A stretch of DNA of 43,295 bases from Planctomycetota bacterium (GTDB lineage: Bacteria; Planctomycetota; UBA1135; UBA2386). The notes beneath the pieces are model-generated. The model made no database searches. It was not told the DNA's origin and worked only from the letters and a program-made list of their open reading frames with translations. The stretch covers positions 1 through 43,295 of the forward strand of contig JANQJF010000070.1 in the NCBI GenBank assembly GCA_028281765.1, written 5' to 3'. Positions 43,224 through 43,295 of this stretch are shown one piece after another. Made by a program: the position numbers and the translations under genes. Numbering within the stretch: the stretch's first letter is position 1; every line of letters starts with the position of its first letter.

Positions 43224-43295
43224 ATGGTCGACCCCGATTCCAGACGCCGTTCGTTCCATACGACGCGCTGGAGCCTCGTGCTGGCGACGGGGGGT
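43224..43295 (+). CDS. ECF-type RNA polymerase sigma factor, N-terminus only
   Basis: Twenty-four codons before the right edge read MVDPDSRRRSFHTTRWSLVL plus ATGG. The motif F-x-T-T-R/H-W-S-L-V-L-A is the usual opening of planctomycete extracytoplasmic-function sigma factors, which is known family knowledge. The rest lies outside the window, so the call rests on this short motif, the plausible ATG and the box six bases upstream. It is divergent from the YgiQ gene. Confidence 0.6.
   Translation, partial: MVDPDSRRRSFHTTRWSLVLATGG

Overview
The window is about 43 kb of GC-rich bacterial chromosome, densely packed with genes on both strands. The gene repertoire points to a planctomycete or another member of the PVC group. 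Pointers are a PVC-type heme-binding domain fused to a sugar-dehydrogenase-like propeller, a formylglycine sulfatase, a sialate O-acetylesterase, a Tat-exported Gfo/Idh/MocA oxidoreductase, FG-GAP/UnbV proteins, PQQ-propeller proteins and, at the right edge, a sigma-factor start of the planctomycete FHTTRWSLVLA type. Many secreted proteins share a beta-rich C-terminal tail, as in large-genome marine planctomycetes. The assignment rests on gene content only; there is no rRNA in the window.

Layout. 1-2209 (-): type IIA topoisomerase A subunit, cut by the left edge. 2210-2497: spacer with strong hairpins. 2498-5443 (+): membrane-anchored protein of carboxypeptidase-regulatory-like domains. 5458-7047 (-): SelO AMPylase. 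7144-8752 (+): PhnD-like binding protein overlapping a lipoprotein with a possible papain-like triad. 8749-9945 (-): LamG protein. 10008-13880 (+): giant diheme/LamG/dehydrogenase protein. 13881-14250: non-coding, with a 46-bp-armed inverted repeat. 14251-17259 (+): Asp-box repeat protein. 17305-21271 (-): TetR regulator, S41 peptidase, PQQ-propeller protein, probably one operon. 21447-22288 (+): pseudopilin and GlpE rhodanese. 22294-23325 (-): YdjM-like membrane hydrolase. 23384-25475 (+): putative clan CD cysteine peptidase and GNAT acetyltransferase. 25512-26579 (-): SASA esterase. 26698-27747 (+): spondin-domain protein. 27764-29200 (-): sulfatase. 29393-32811 (-): two secreted proteins. 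32987-37059 (+): tight operon of a secreted protein, an FG-GAP/UnbV protein and a uracil-DNA glycosylase. 37089-40983 (-): Gfo/Idh/MocA oxidoreductase and M1 aminopeptidase. 41226-43163 (-): YgiQ radical SAM protein. 43224-43295 (+): start of a sigma factor.

The common theme is the cell envelope and polymer breakdown: sulfatase, acetylesterase, peptidases (S41, M1, putative C25-like), LamG, spondin and Asp-box adhesion or recognition modules. Housekeeping genes (topoisomerase, SelO, UDG, GlpE, YgiQ) are interspersed.

The most interesting signals that are not genes are two. First, a recurrent GCTANGATCC-like box lies only 6 to 11 bases before the start codon of about half of the first genes of transcription units. 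It looks like a -10 element giving leaderless or nearly leaderless mRNAs. Second, there is an inverted-repeat element at 13906-14150 that resembles a small non-autonomous mobile element with imperfect flanking direct repeats. I saw no tRNA, rRNA, CRISPR array, transposase or phage gene.
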